Positions 27,039 to 38,424 of a DNA stretch of 64,000 nucleotides are shown here, one piece after another; position 1 is the stretch's first letter; each line of letters starts with the position of its first letter. Both the position numbers and the translations under genes were made by a program. Source of the stretch: Gilliamella apis (GTDB lineage Bacteria; Pseudomonadota; Gammaproteobacteria; Enterobacterales; Orbaceae); assembly GCF_030758615.1 (NCBI RefSeq), contig NZ_CP132381.1, positions 2,294,001 through 2,358,000 on the forward strand, written 5' to 3'. The notes below the pieces were generated by a model. That model had not been told where the DNA came from. It did not search any database and was given only the letters and a program-made list of their open reading frames with translations.

Positions 27039-27128
27039 TTAATTCATGCAAACGATGGTTCCAAATACAGCAAAAACAGCTAAAACAAGAACCGTTGCGA
27101 TTAAAGCATATTTTAAATTGATACTCAT
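27039..27128 (-). CDS. ynhF: YnhF family small membrane protein
   Basis: 29 residues reading MSINLKYALIATVLVLAVF and ending in GTIVCMN, a single hydrophobic span. It closely parallels E. coli YnhF (also 29 residues, beginning MSTDLKFSLVTTIIVLGL), an inner-membrane micropeptide of unknown role. AAGGA stands before the ATG at 27126-27128. It lies 29 nt after prc on the same strand. Confidence 0.8.
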   Translation of the reverse strand: MSINLKYALIATVLVLAVFAVFGTIVCMN

Positions 27129-27157
27129 AATACTTATTCCTTACTTTTTGTTTATCA

Positions 27158-29230
27158 CTATTCAATTGGTTTATCTAAAGAAAGAAATCCACCTCTAATT
27201 TTACTAGCTTCAATGCTAGGATAATTTGGTATTAAATCAAGTAGGATTTCGACCGCCTCATCTAAAAATGCATCTGGTTGTTTATAATCTTTAGGCAAAT
27301 CTTTTAATTTGGTAATTTGTGCTAACCCAGCACGATTTAAACGTTCATTCATTCTTTTTAAATCACGATCATCGTTAGCTTTTTGTTCTGTTTCTCGTTC
27401 ATTTTTATTCAAAGAAACCAAATATTCATTATCTTTTTTATCATTAAATCGCTTAATATCCTCTTCAATATAATTAAATTCAGGATTATTAGCTATACGA
27501 GCTTGATGCTGAGATTTTAAGTTAGCTAGCAATGGTTTAATATTAGCAACAGTGAGATAATCAGCGGATGGAATTTTATCCCACGGCATAGCATTATCTA
27601 AGAAGCGTTCTCCAGTTTCATCAACATATTGACTTTTCGTCATCTCGATATCAGGTACGACACCTTTTAACTGAGTACTTCCACCGTTAATACGGTAAAA
27701 TTTTTGTACCGTGTATTGCGCACCACCAAGTTCTGGCCATTTAGGATGCAATCTGGCATCTACTGGGTATGAAATATTACGAGAAGTTTGTACTGTACCT
27801 TTACCATAGGTAGTTTCACCAACAATAACAGCTCGACCATAATCTTGCATCGCTGCTGAAAAAATTTCTGATGCTGATGCACTATAACGATTAATCATGA
27901 CAACAATTGGGCCAGCATATTCAATACCTTTATTTTTATCATTGTAAGTGGTGATCTTCTGTAAATTATCACGTACTTGTACAACTGGACCACTATCGAT
28001 AAATAATCCTGTTAATTCAATTACTTCAGCTAATGAACCACCGCCGTTATCACGTAAATCGATAACCAAACCTTGTAATTTTGCGCTATTGGCTTCTATA
28101 ATTAAAGATTCAACTTTTTTGGTTAAACCAATATAAAAACTCGGTATTTCAATCACACCGATTTTTCCACGGCTATTATCGATAGTTTTTAATTTAGCTT
28201 CACGATCTTCAAAATGAATTTTATCACGAGTGATTTCAATGACTTTCGGTTTACTGTTATTACCAACGGGTAAAATTTCTAATTTAACTACGGTATTTTT
28301 AGGTCCACGTATTTTGTCAACAATATCATCTAAACGCCAACCGATGACATCTTCAATTGCAGAATTACTTTGTCCTACCCCAATAATCCTGTCGCCGACT
28401 GATAATAATTTACTTTTCTCGGCTGGGCCTCCAGTCACAAAAGACATAATCACAGTATAATCATCTTGTTGACTAAGCGTTGCCCCAATACCTTCAAAAG
28501 AAAGACTCATCTCTGAATCAAAATCACGTTTTTTACGTGGCGCTAAATAACTAGTATGAGGATCAATTTCTCGCGCAAAGGCATTCATAAATACTTGGAA
28601 ACAATCTTCATTATTGGATTGGACAATGGTTTTTAATACTCGTTGATAACGTTTGGTTAGAACTTCACGAATTTGGCCTTCATTTTTACCAGTTAAAGAT
28701 AAATTTAACTCATCATATTTAACCCGTTTATCCCAATATTCATCAAGCTCTTTTTCAGAGGTTGGCCACGCCATATCTTCACGCTTGAAATTTATTTGGT
28801 CTTTAGTATTAAAGTCCATCGGACGCTGTAAGACCTCAAGCGCATATTGGTAACGATTATAACGTTTTTGCAAGAAAAGATTGTAAATATCGTATGCAGT
28901 TTTTAAATCGCCATCCATGAGTTCTTGCCCCAATTGTTCCTGGCGATTACGAAATTTATTTACATCATCTTGAAGAAAGATGGTCTTATTACCATCTAAC
29001 AATTTGAAATAACGATCGAAAATTTTAGCAGAAAAAGCACCATCTAACGAAAAGTCACGGTAATGTGATTGCGTAAAAAAATTGGTCACGCGTTTGGCAA
29101 CCACTTGATGTACTTCGTCTTGCTTTAAAACAGGAATTTGTTCTGTTGCCGACGTTTTAGCCTGAGCGGCAGTACTAATTATGCATAAAATGAGACCGAA
29201 TTTAACAAAACTTTTCAGTAGCTTATTCAT
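27158..29230 (-). CDS. prc: Prc, periplasmic tail-specific protease
   Basis: 690 residues with a signal peptide (KFGLILCIISTAAQAKT). An N-terminal vault-like domain precedes the PDZ domain (LSFEGIGATLSQQDDYTVI...) and the S41 protease domain with the serine in NRYSASASEIFSAAMQDYG and the lysine in GETTYGKGTVQT. A DUF3340-type C-terminal domain follows. Prc trims C-termini of periplasmic proteins and, with NlpI (5038-5889), degrades MepS. Proq-prc order is conserved; 9 nt separate them. Confidence 0.96.
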   Translation of the reverse strand: MNKLLKSFVKFGLILCIISTAAQAKTSATEQIPVLKQDEVHQVVAKRVTNFFTQSHYRDFSLDGAFSAKIFDRYFKLLDGNKTIFLQDDVNKFRNRQEQLGQELMDGDLKTAYDIYNLFLQKRYNRYQYALEVLQRPMDFNTKDQINFKREDMAWPTSEKELDEYWDKRVKYDELNLSLTGKNEGQIREVLTKRYQRVLKTIVQSNNEDCFQVFMNAFAREIDPHTSYLAPRKKRDFDSEMSLSFEGIGATLSQQDDYTVIMSFVTGGPAEKSKLLSVGDRIIGVGQSNSAIEDVIGWRLDDIVDKIRGPKNTVVKLEILPVGNNSKPKVIEITRDKIHFEDREAKLKTIDNSRGKIGVIEIPSFYIGLTKKVESLIIEANSAKLQGLVIDLRDNGGGSLAEVIELTGLFIDSGPVVQVRDNLQKITTYNDKNKGIEYAGPIVVMINRYSASASEIFSAAMQDYGRAVIVGETTYGKGTVQTSRNISYPVDARLHPKWPELGGAQYTVQKFYRINGGSTQLKGVVPDIEMTKSQYVDETGERFLDNAMPWDKIPSADYLTVANIKPLLANLKSQHQARIANNPEFNYIEEDIKRFNDKKDNEYLVSLNKNERETEQKANDDRDLKRMNERLNRAGLAQITKLKDLPKDYKQPDAFLDEAVEILLDLIPNYPSIEASKIRGGFLSLDKPIE

Positions 29231-29239
29231 ATAAATTCT

Positions 29240-29776
29240 CTATCTGTTAATAATATGCTCAGGTTTGACCATTAATTCCATTCCAGCGCCTACTTTAACT
29301 TTGATATGTTCCTTTTCAATTGTGATGATTTGTCCTTTTATTGGTTTATTACCAACATTAACTTTGACAAAATCACCTAATTTCAAAGCTCGTGGCTTTC
29401 TAGCCGGTTTTGGGGCCGCTTTACGTTTTTGTTTTGCTCGTTCTTTAGCTTGTTCTTTGCTTTCTTTCAATTGCTGTTGAGCATGTTCCTCTTGTTCTTT
29501 GGTGATAACTTCAGTTGGGTTACCATCTAAATCAACTCGATGTGTGCCTTCTTTTATACTATATAGATAACGCCACCCCATTGTGTAACCTCTTAATGCA
29601 ACACGGAGTTTCGTTTTACTTAGTACTTCACTATTTTCAAGACGAGAAAGAATATCTTGAAAGATGCCAATTTTTAAAGGTTTGGCTTCCCCTTCAATTG
29701 TAAAACAATTCGGAAACTGTTGAGCTAAATAAATAATAATCTCTTTACTATTCGTTAATTGAAACTGATTTTCCAT
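29240..29776 (-). CDS. proQ: ProQ RNA chaperone
   Basis: 178 residues. The FinO/ProQ RNA-binding domain takes up the first 115 or so (YLAQQFPNCFTIEGEAKPLKIG, LRVALRGYTMGWRYL). A lysine-rich linker and a small C-terminal Tudor-like domain (KLGDFVKVNVGNKPIKGQI) follow. It binds structured 3' ends of mRNAs and sRNAs. Shorter than E. coli ProQ (232) mostly in the linker. First gene of proQ-prc. Confidence 0.94.
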   Translation of the reverse strand: MENQFQLTNSKEIIIYLAQQFPNCFTIEGEAKPLKIGIFQDILSRLENSEVLSKTKLRVALRGYTMGWRYLYSIKEGTHRVDLDGNPTEVITKEQEEHAQQQLKESKEQAKERAKQKRKAAPKPARKPRALKLGDFVKVNVGNKPIKGQIITIEKEHIKVKVGAGMELMVKPEHIINR

Positions 29777-29842
29777 TGGTTATTCCATAGTAGCAACTAA
29801 AATTTTCTGACGTTAAAGTATATATCAGCTTATACAATAACA

Positions 29843-30199
29843 CTAATTATCTTTTTTATGTTTATTAATAAAGGTAATGAAATCTTTAATACCATTACGC
29901 ATTAGCCATGAACTGACAATTGTTCGTTCTTCAGTAGATAACTGCTCAAATGCAGTTATCCAAAGTTGTAGTGGATCAATCGGCGAAACCACATAAGTCG
30001 CACTTTCTTCTTCAAGACATAAAGCTTTTTTCACATCTATCGATAAACTACTTATATGATATTCAAGTGCTTTACCACGAACACCAGATCGTTTTCGAGA
30101 AGTCCACTTTTCAGCTCTTGCTTTACGGTTAATCCCTTGTGTTGTTGAAGGCATTCCAGCAATGCTTAACAATTCTTTGGGAGAAAACCATTCTTTCAT
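29843..30199 (-). CDS. Mu-type HTH DNA-binding protein (C repressor/MuA N-domain-like)
   Basis: 118 residues from ATG 30197-30199 (MKEWFSPKELLSIAGMPST). The N-terminal half matches the Mu-type winged helix that begins the Mu repressor and transposase (GINRKARAEKWTSRKRSGVRGKALEYHISSL). The rest has a helical tail (LQLWITAFEQLSTEERTIV). No transposase domain follows. It is divergent from a Ner-like gene at 30378, the arrangement of the Mu early switch. An in-frame TTG 27 nt upstream is less likely as start. Confidence 0.78.
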   Translation of the reverse strand: MKEWFSPKELLSIAGMPSTTQGINRKARAEKWTSRKRSGVRGKALEYHISSLSIDVKKALCLEEESATYVVSPIDPLQLWITAFEQLSTEERTIVSSWLMRNGIKDFITFINKHKKDN

Positions 30200-30377
30200 T
30201 TTAATTACCCTACTTTTAAGAAACAAGAAAAAAGTTATAGAAATTAAAGAAACTTTGTTACAATAATAAGAAACAACTTATTAATGATGTTAAAAGTTAA
30301 ATTATAAACTTACTGGTTTTGATAACATGAAAGCATAACATAGATATTTAATGTTATAAACTAAGAAGGAAGAAAAA

Positions 30378-30650
30378 ATGGAAATAAAATCTAACGACTG
30401 GCACAAAGCAGATATAATTGCAGCATTAAAAAAGAAAGGCACAACTCTAGCAGAACTATCTCGCAAATCAGGTTTAAGTTCATCAACATTAAGCAATGCA
30501 TTGGTGAGACCATGGACCAAAGGAGAAACGATTATAGCCAAAGCACTTAATTTGAAACCTTCGCAAATTTGGCCTAGTCGTTATATTAATTCCATGACAA
30601 AACAACCAATTAAACGAGTATTAAGAAAAAAACGAGACGATACCGCATAA
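30378..30650 (+). CDS. Ner/Nlp (SfsB) family DNA-binding protein
   Basis: 90 residues beginning MEIKSNDWHKADIIAALKKK, with HTH TTLAELSRKSGLSSSTLSNAL and the family ending IWPSRY. Homologues include Mu Ner, a repressor of early transcription, and E. coli SfsB/Nlp. AAGGAAG stands before the ATG. Divergent from the Mu-type HTH gene across a 178-bp AT-rich gap that would contain their operators. Confidence 0.86.
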   Translation: MEIKSNDWHKADIIAALKKKGTTLAELSRKSGLSSSTLSNALVRPWTKGETIIAKALNLKPSQIWPSRYINSMTKQPIKRVLRKKRDDTA

Positions 30651-30867
30651 AACAATAAATAGATATAAATATCTTATCCATTTTAAAAACAATTGGAAAC
30701 ATCAAGAAACATTATATGTTTCCATATATTCATTTTATCTTTTTATGTTAATAATTGCTGTTAATTGCTATTGTTGAAATCTTTGATTTCGTCATTTTCT
30801 ACAACTGTAAAGCTATGTTATGATTAGCTATCTTTTGTTAAAAATCATAATTAATAGGCAATAACCC

Positions 30868-31230
30868 ATGAAAAACCTTAGTAAAATCTTGATCGTTCTT
30901 TTTTCAATATTGGCATTAGCAGCATGTTCACAAAAAAATTATTATGAACAAGGTACTCCTCTTAATCACGAAAAGGTGAATAAAATAGTGGAAGGATCAA
31001 CTACTGAAGCACAGCTTTTACATATATTTGGTGAACCAACAGCTAAAACAGTTATCAATAGTAATGAAACTAAATGGACTTATAAATATCTGAAAAAAAG
31101 TTCAACTAGTCACGTTTTATTAGGTGAAACCAATTACAATATTCTTGAAGGTACATTAGAAGTTATTGTTAACCAAGGTGTGGTGACTTGGTTTAACTAT
31201 GATCAAAATAATAAACAGAAAAAATGGTAA
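30868..31230 (+). CDS. Small lipoprotein with BamE/SmpA-like domain
   Basis: 120 residues. The signal peptide ends in the lipobox LALAACS (Cys at about 20). The mature part (NKIVEGSTTEAQLLHIFGEPT, then W-T-Y-K strand) has the SmpA/OmlA (BamE-like) fold pattern. It is not BamE itself, as the assembly-machine motifs are missing; I would call it a BamE-like lipoprotein of unknown function. It ends in a strong terminator. Confidence 0.7.
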   Translation: MKNLSKILIVLFSILALAACSQKNYYEQGTPLNHEKVNKIVEGSTTEAQLLHIFGEPTAKTVINSNETKWTYKYLKKSSTSHVLLGETNYNILEGTLEVIVNQGVVTWFNYDQNNKQKKW

Positions 31231-31251
31231 TTCTCATTACGTATTAAGTAA

Positions 31252-31278
31252 GGCACATCACATTGATGTGCTTTTTGC
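31252..31278 (+). terminator. Intrinsic terminator after the BamE-like lipoprotein
   Basis: GCACATCA-cat-TGATGTGC followed by TTTTTGCTTT: a perfect 8-bp stem and T tract, about 22 nt after the stop. Confidence 0.88.
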
Positions 31279-31414
31279 TTTATTTTCTCTGACTACACGG
31301 CTTATTCAGCAAACACTAATTTAATTATGCTTAAATTAATACTTTTGCACAGATTGCAGCCATAATACTTATTCTGTTCTGGACAAAAATAACGATTAGG
31401 TTATACTCTTTGCC

Positions 31415-31803
<389 letters not shown>

Positions 31804-31805
31804 TT

Positions 31806-32495
31806 TTACTTTTCTGTTGTATCTTGTTTCACTTGCTTTTTATTATTCAACCAACGTTTAAATGCTAGCCAAATTGTAAAAAGTAAACCTAATAGCAATA
31901 AAATTACCGGAATTAACATAAGCAACGACATGATTTGCTTTTCATAGGTTTTGAAAACCGGCGATAAGCCGAATAGATAACCTAATGTAACAATTAAGAA
32001 AATCCATAATGTCGCACTAATCCAGTTATAGATATGAAACTTGCGACTATGTAAACCCGATAATCCCGCCATCATCGGTAATAAAGTACGCACAAATGCA
32101 ATAAATCGTCCGATAAATAAAGCTTGTAATCCGTATTTATGAAATAAAACTTCTGATTTACGATGATATTTTTCGGGCAAATGTGCCATCCAATTTTGCA
32201 CAATTTTAGTATTGCCAAGCCAGCGCCCCTGCGCATAACCAAGCCATGTACCAAATGCGGCGCCCGCAATTAGAATTAAGTTTATTAGACCAAAATGAAA
32301 AACATCAAGACTAATCAATACACCGGTTAGAAACAGTAAACTGTCTCCCGGTAAAAAGGCTGCCGGTAATACACCATTTTCTAATAAAATGATAACAAAA
32401 AGCATGCCATATAATATCCATAACACATCTGGATTTGAGAGTGTTGCAAGATCCATATGAACAAATGCTTGATAGAGTGTAATGATTGTATCCAT
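31806..32495 (-). CDS. DedA family membrane protein (YqjA/YghB-like)
   Basis: 229 residues, with several membrane segments. The DedA core includes LENGVLPAAFLPGDSLLFLTG and the FIGRFIAFVRTLLPMMAGLSG block with the conserved arginines and proline. It closely parallels E. coli YqjA (LENGLLPAAFLPGDSLL). The family supports membrane lipid homeostasis, probably as undecaprenyl- or phospholipid flippases. Convergent with rnpB, whose 3' end is 3 nt away. Confidence 0.88.
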   Translation of the reverse strand: MDTIITLYQAFVHMDLATLSNPDVLWILYGMLFVIILLENGVLPAAFLPGDSLLFLTGVLISLDVFHFGLINLILIAGAAFGTWLGYAQGRWLGNTKIVQNWMAHLPEKYHRKSEVLFHKYGLQALFIGRFIAFVRTLLPMMAGLSGLHSRKFHIYNWISATLWIFLIVTLGYLFGLSPVFKTYEKQIMSLLMLIPVILLLLGLLFTIWLAFKRWLNNKKQVKQDTTEK

Positions 32496-32525
32496 TTAGC
32501 TTAATTTCTCATTAATGTATTATTG

Positions 32526-33984
32526 TTAGTGGTTAATAGTACCACCTACTGTTAAATTATTCACTTTTAAAGTCGGTTGTCCAACACCAACCGGTACACT
32601 TTGCCCTGCTTTACCACAAACGCCAACACCTGAATCTAATTCTAAATCATTCCCTACCATTGAAATCTGTTGCATAGTTTCAATACCTGATCCAATGAGT
32701 GTTGCACCTTTAACCGGCGTAGTAATTTTACCTTTTTCAATTAAATAAGCTTCTGAAGTTGAAAAAACAAATTTACCCGAAGTTATATCAACTTGCCCAC
32801 CAGCAAAGTTAGGTGCGTATAAACCATAATCAACACTTTGAATAATATCATCAAAGCTCGATGTCCCTGCAAGCATATAGGTATTTGTCATTCTAGGCAT
32901 TGGTAAGTATGCGTAACCTTCACGACGACCATTACCAGTCGAAAGACAATTCATTAATTTTGCATTAAGCTTATCAAACATATAACCTTTTAAAATGCCA
33001 TTTTCAATTAATACCGTTTTTTGGCTAGGTGTACCTTCATCATCAATAGAAAGCGAACCTCGACGATGAGCGATGGTACCATCATCAACTATCGTACAAA
33101 GTTCTGAGGTAACTTGTTGACCAATTTTATCGGAAAATACCGAACTATTTTTACGATTAAAGTCACCTTCTAATCCATGACCTACTGCCTCATGTAGTAA
33201 TACGCCGGGCCAACCTGCGCCTAACACCACTGGCATAGTGCCTGCCGGTGCAGGCTTAGCTGAAAGCAATACTAAAAGCTTGGCGCACCGCTTCGCGAGT
33301 ATAACTATCAATATGGCTTTCACCTGTTTTAACGTTAGTCGTTAAAAAATAGTCATAACCAAATCTGCCACCGCCACCACTGCTACCTCGTTCACGTTTA
33401 CCATCTTGTTCTACAAGAACTGATACCGATAAGCGAACTAATGGACGAACATCCGCACATAAAGTACCATCAGTAGCCGCAATTAAGATATCTTCATAAC
33501 TACCAATTAAGCTTGCCGATACTTCGATTACTCTTGAATCGAGCGATCGAGCTAATTTATCCACTTGCTGTAATATGGCAATCTTTTGTTCTTGAGCAAA
33601 ACTGTTTATTGGATTTATCGAAGGATAGAGCGTAATATTTTCCGCAGTTTTAAATGGTGTAACTGCTATAGGCGTTTGCTGTTTAGTAATTGAATTAGCA
33701 GCCAATACACTTTGTTCTAAGCGAGCTAATGATAATTGATCGGTATAAGCAAAACCTGTTTTTTCACCAATAATTGCTCGCACACCTACACCTTGATCAC
33801 GATGGAAAGAAGCATTTTTGATTATACTATCTTCAAGTGACCAACTTTCATAATAACCGGATAGAAAATATAAATCACCAAAATCAATTTTTCTTGAACT
33901 TAACATATCAAGTAAATTCGCTATATTTTGTTGATTTAAGTTATTTGGGTGGAGTAACCTTTCACTCACTTGAGTTACTTTCAT
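32526..33984 (-). pseudogene. tldD: TldD metalloprotease, split by a 1-nt insertion
   Basis: Two frames together make TldD. The first (33984 to 33256) ends after [15 protein letters not shown]. The second continues with [22 protein letters not shown] and holds the zinc motif [12 protein letters not shown], ending in LTVGGTINH. Removing one T from the TTTT at 33274-33277 gives [19 protein letters not shown], matching E. coli, and a frame of 485 residues (E. coli 481). TldD with TldE cleaves modified peptides (microcin B17, CcdA). In E. coli yhdP lies between rng and tldD; it is absent here. Confidence 0.9.
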
Positions 33985-34085
33985 AAATTCCTTAATTTAC
34001 TGATTATAAAAATAAAAAAATTTGTTTCTGACTATCACTTATCAATAGATTTTACTTAGTTTTATGGTTAATACAATTAAACTAA

Positions 34086-35561
34086 TTACATAAGTACAAC
34101 ATCATACTGTTCTTGTATATAAAGTGGTTCAACTTTTACTTCAACTCGTTTACCCACAAAGACTTCAACTTCGGCTAAAGCATGAGACTCATCATTGGTT
34201 AATGCATTAGCTACTGCGGCTGATGCATAAACTAAGAAGTACTCCGAGCGATGAGCTTTATAAACACGGACAATCTCACGCAATATTTCATTACATACTG
34301 TCTCGACAGATTTAACAATACCACGACCTTTACAAGAGGGACATTCTTCACAAAGAATATGGCCAATACTTTCACGTGTACGCTTACGTGTCATTTCAAC
34401 TAACCCTAAACCAGAGAAAGTATTAACGGATGTTCGTGCTCGATCTTTAGCTAAAAAATCTTGTAATGATTGTAATACCCGCTCACGGTGAATATCTTCT
34501 TGCATATCGATAAAATCGATAATAATAATGCCACCTAAATTACGTAATCTTAATTGGCGAGCAATTGCAATCGTTGCTTCGATATTGGTATTGAAAATGG
34601 TTTCTTCTAAATTACGATGACCGACAAATGCACCAGTATTGATATCAATGGTAGTCATGGCTTCGGTTTGGTCGATAATCAAATAACCACCAGATTTTAA
34701 TTTAACTTTTCTATCTAGTGCTCTTTGAATTTCATTTTCAATATCATAAAGATCGAAAATTGGAATATTGCCACGATAATGGGTTAGTTTACTAGTTACT
34801 TCAGGCATAAATTCCTGAGTAAATTCAAGTAACAAGTCATAAGTTAATTTCGAGTCAACTAATATACGTTCGATTGGATCACCAACGAAATCTCGTAATA
34901 CTCGTTGCGATAAAGCTAGCTCTCCATATACTAAATTTTTACTAACCGGACGAGCCATTCTTTCTTGAATTTTTGTCCATAGCCGTTTTAAAAAATTAGC
35001 ATCTTGTTCAAGCTCATGGGCGTTTGCCCCTTCTGCCGCGGTTCTAACAATAAAGCCGCCTTCATCAGAGACATACTGTTCAACGATTTTTTTCAGCCGT
35101 TCTCGCTCTTCTTCAGATTCTATTCGTTGCGATGTAGCAACATGAGTCGAATTTGGTCCTGGCATTAAAACTAAATACCGTGAAGGTAAAGTTATGTCAG
35201 TAGTCAACCTTGCACCTTTAGTTCCTAAAGGATCTTTAACCACTTGCACCATTAAATCTTGACCTTGGCGAACCAGTTCAGAAATATCTTTAACTTGAAA
35301 TTGCTCTTGATCGCTATCGGAGACACATTCAGTATGTGGCATAATATCTGAAGCATGTAAAAAAGCAGCTTTTTCAAGCCCAATATCCACAAAAGCGGCC
35401 TGCATACCCGGTAAGATACGAATCACTTTTCCTTTATAAATATTGCCAACAATTCCGCGACGTGACTCACGGTCAACATGGATCTCTTGTAAAATACCGT
35501 CTTCAATATAAGCAACACGAGTCTCTGAAGGTGTCACATTCATTAATAATTCAACAGACAT
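34086..35561 (-). CDS. rng: Ribonuclease G
   Basis: 491 residues, as E. coli RNase G (489). The S1 domain near the N-terminus (GIVGNIYKGKVIRILPGMQAAFVDIG) is followed by the catalytic core with DIDINTGAFVG-type TTIDINTGAFVGHRNLEET and the zinc-link CEECPSCKGRG. It lacks the long degradosome scaffold of RNase E. It matures the 16S rRNA 5' end and degrades some mRNAs. It follows mreD by 12 nt, without the maf gene found between them in E. coli. Confidence 0.96.
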   Translation of the reverse strand: MSVELLMNVTPSETRVAYIEDGILQEIHVDRESRRGIVGNIYKGKVIRILPGMQAAFVDIGLEKAAFLHASDIMPHTECVSDSDQEQFQVKDISELVRQGQDLMVQVVKDPLGTKGARLTTDITLPSRYLVLMPGPNSTHVATSQRIESEEERERLKKIVEQYVSDEGGFIVRTAAEGANAHELEQDANFLKRLWTKIQERMARPVSKNLVYGELALSQRVLRDFVGDPIERILVDSKLTYDLLLEFTQEFMPEVTSKLTHYRGNIPIFDLYDIENEIQRALDRKVKLKSGGYLIIDQTEAMTTIDINTGAFVGHRNLEETIFNTNIEATIAIARQLRLRNLGGIIIIDFIDMQEDIHRERVLQSLQDFLAKDRARTSVNTFSGLGLVEMTRKRTRESIGHILCEECPSCKGRGIVKSVETVCNEILREIVRVYKAHRSEYFLVYASAAVANALTNDESHALAEVEVFVGKRVEVKVEPLYIQEQYDVVLM

Positions 35562-35573
35562 AATGATTCCTTT

Positions 35574-36065
35574 TTAATTGATAGCAAAGTTCCGTCTTAT
35601 TATTCGTAAGAATAGATAAATCACTATCCATAGTAGCCCATCAACACAACTAGATACTAAAATTAAAGGCGAAATCGTTATGGTGTGATAAATAGTAACC
35701 TGAAACATAAATACTAAAAAATTGTAACAAAGTGATACAGCAAAGATGACAATTGCTTGCTGCCAGAGCGCTAAATTACGAATTAATTGAAATTTAAATA
35801 GTAGCAAGTAAGCCATACAGGAAAAAATAAACGCATGAATACCGAGAATAGATCCGGAAAATAGGTCCAAGACTATGCCTAGTATAAAAGCCATGCCCAT
35901 TCCAATACGATGAGGAAGTGCTATTAACCAATAAGCCATAATTAACATTAATAAATGCGGTTTAAGTATATTATAATCAGCTGACCATGGAATAATCTGC
36001 ACACATAAACCAATCAACAGTGTAAACCAGATAATCAAAATACTAAATCGATTATTCCCCCTCAT
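35574..36065 (-). CDS. mreD: MreD, rod-shape membrane protein
   Basis: 163 residues, five or so hydrophobic spans (SILIIWFTLLIGLCVQIIPW, MGMAFILGIVLDLFSGSILG). Part of the elongasome linking MreB filaments to wall synthesis. It overlaps the mreC stop by 14 nt, an mreBCD operon. Confidence 0.92.
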   Translation of the reverse strand: MRGNNRFSILIIWFTLLIGLCVQIIPWSADYNILKPHLLMLIMAYWLIALPHRIGMGMAFILGIVLDLFSGSILGIHAFIFSCMAYLLLFKFQLIRNLALWQQAIVIFAVSLCYNFLVFMFQVTIYHTITISPLILVSSCVDGLLWIVIYLFLRIIRRNFAIN

Positions 36066-36894
36066 GTTTTACTCCTTGCTCGCCCCATAGTAATAATAAA
36101 TAACGTAAACGTTTTAAATCCGCTGTAGGTGTAGCAGAAATAATTGGGGTTGAATCACTAATATCAAGTTTCACAGAGCTTACCACTGCCACTGGATAGC
36201 CTTCAGGGAAGCGACCATCAAGTCCCGAAGTAACTAAAACATCACCAACTTTGATATCAACATTGTTAGGTAAAAAATCAAGGGTTAAATCATTACTACA
36301 TCCATTACCAACTGCCACCATAGAAATATCGTTTCTTAGTACTTGTACAGGGATTGCATGTTGATAATCACAGACTAATATCGCACGGCTGGTTGATTGG
36401 GCTGTTTGATAAATTTGTCCAACAATTCCTTTCTCATCTACAACTGGTTGGCCAACATAAACACCATTATTTTTCCCCTTATTGATAACAACTTGATAAA
36501 CATAAGGATCGGTATCAGCAAGTAAAACTTGAGCAGCCATTTTATGTTCATCATGCCTTAACGGTGAGCCTAATAATCCTCTAAGGCGATCGTTTTCATG
36601 TTTTAAATGTTCAAGTAATAGTAGATCACTTTTCTGTTGCATTAACGTTTCTTGCAATTTGGTATTTTCATTAATTAATGCTTCTTGTGTTTTTGACATT
36701 TCATAAAGGGAGTCAAATGATGATTTTGGCGCATTTGAAACATTATAAAGTGGTGAAATTATGGTATCTAAATAATAACGAACCTCTTTAAAAGGACGAT
36801 AATTAATATCTAATACGATTAGCACCAGAGCGAGTGTTAGCGCAATAAATAATTGTACACTCAGAGGCGAACGCTTAGAAAAAAGTAATTTCAT
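36052..36894 (-). CDS. mreC: MreC, rod-shape periplasmic protein
   Basis: 280 residues. A single N-terminal membrane span (SVQLFIALTLALVLIVLDIN) is followed by a coiled coil (about residues 65-105, KTQEALINENTKLQETLMQQ) and the beta-barrel MreC domain (VVINKGKNNGVYVGQPVVDEKG, GDVLVTSGLDGRFPEGYPV). It organises the elongation complex between MreB and penicillin-binding proteins. Confidence 0.95.
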   Translation of the reverse strand: MKLLFSKRSPLSVQLFIALTLALVLIVLDINYRPFKEVRYYLDTIISPLYNVSNAPKSSFDSLYEMSKTQEALINENTKLQETLMQQKSDLLLLEHLKHENDRLRGLLGSPLRHDEHKMAAQVLLADTDPYVYQVVINKGKNNGVYVGQPVVDEKGIVGQIYQTAQSTSRAILVCDYQHAIPVQVLRNDISMVAVGNGCSNDLTLDFLPNNVDIKVGDVLVTSGLDGRFPEGYPVAVVSSVKLDISDSTPIISATPTADLKRLRYLLLLWGEQGVKHEGE

Positions 36895-36948
36895 TGTTCA
36901 GTATTTACCTGTTATATACTTAGTAGTTAACTATTCTAATATATGACT

Positions 36949-36967
36949 CCGCCGACAATGTCGGCGG
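36949..36967. other. Hairpin between mreB and mreC
   Basis: CCGCCGACA-a-TGTCGGCGG. A strong GC-rich stem 40 nt after the mreB stop, without a T tract, so it may lower mreCD expression relative to mreB or protect the mreB message. A related stem (CCGCCGAC-attg-GTCGGCGG) is the eda terminator at 40981. Confidence 0.55.
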
Positions 36968-37009
36968 ATAAAATGAAATAGTTGGTTACTTATTAGTAAT
37001 TATTTAATG

Positions 37010-38283
<1,274 letters not shown>

Positions 38284-38322
38284 ATGACAAATTACGATTT
38301 ACAGTGTATCCTTCCGCGTTAA
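38284..38322 (+). CDS. Possible 12-residue upstream ORF in the accB leader
   Basis: ATG ACA... reads MTNYDLQCILPR then TAA. It has a near-ideal AAAGGAG at 8 nt, much stronger than most in this window. It lies about 100 nt before the accB ATG. It ends in Pro-Arg-stop, a poor substrate for peptide release and thus a natural place for ribosome pausing. Function as a leader peptide is inference. Confidence 0.35.
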   Translation: MTNYDLQCILPR

Positions 38323-38424
38323 TGTTGAGTTACAAACTTAGTATCGAATTAAAAGGTAACTTTTAAAGTATTAAGTATACATTAAAATAATTTTTATTTA
38401 TTTCAAATAAACACGGTGTAATTC

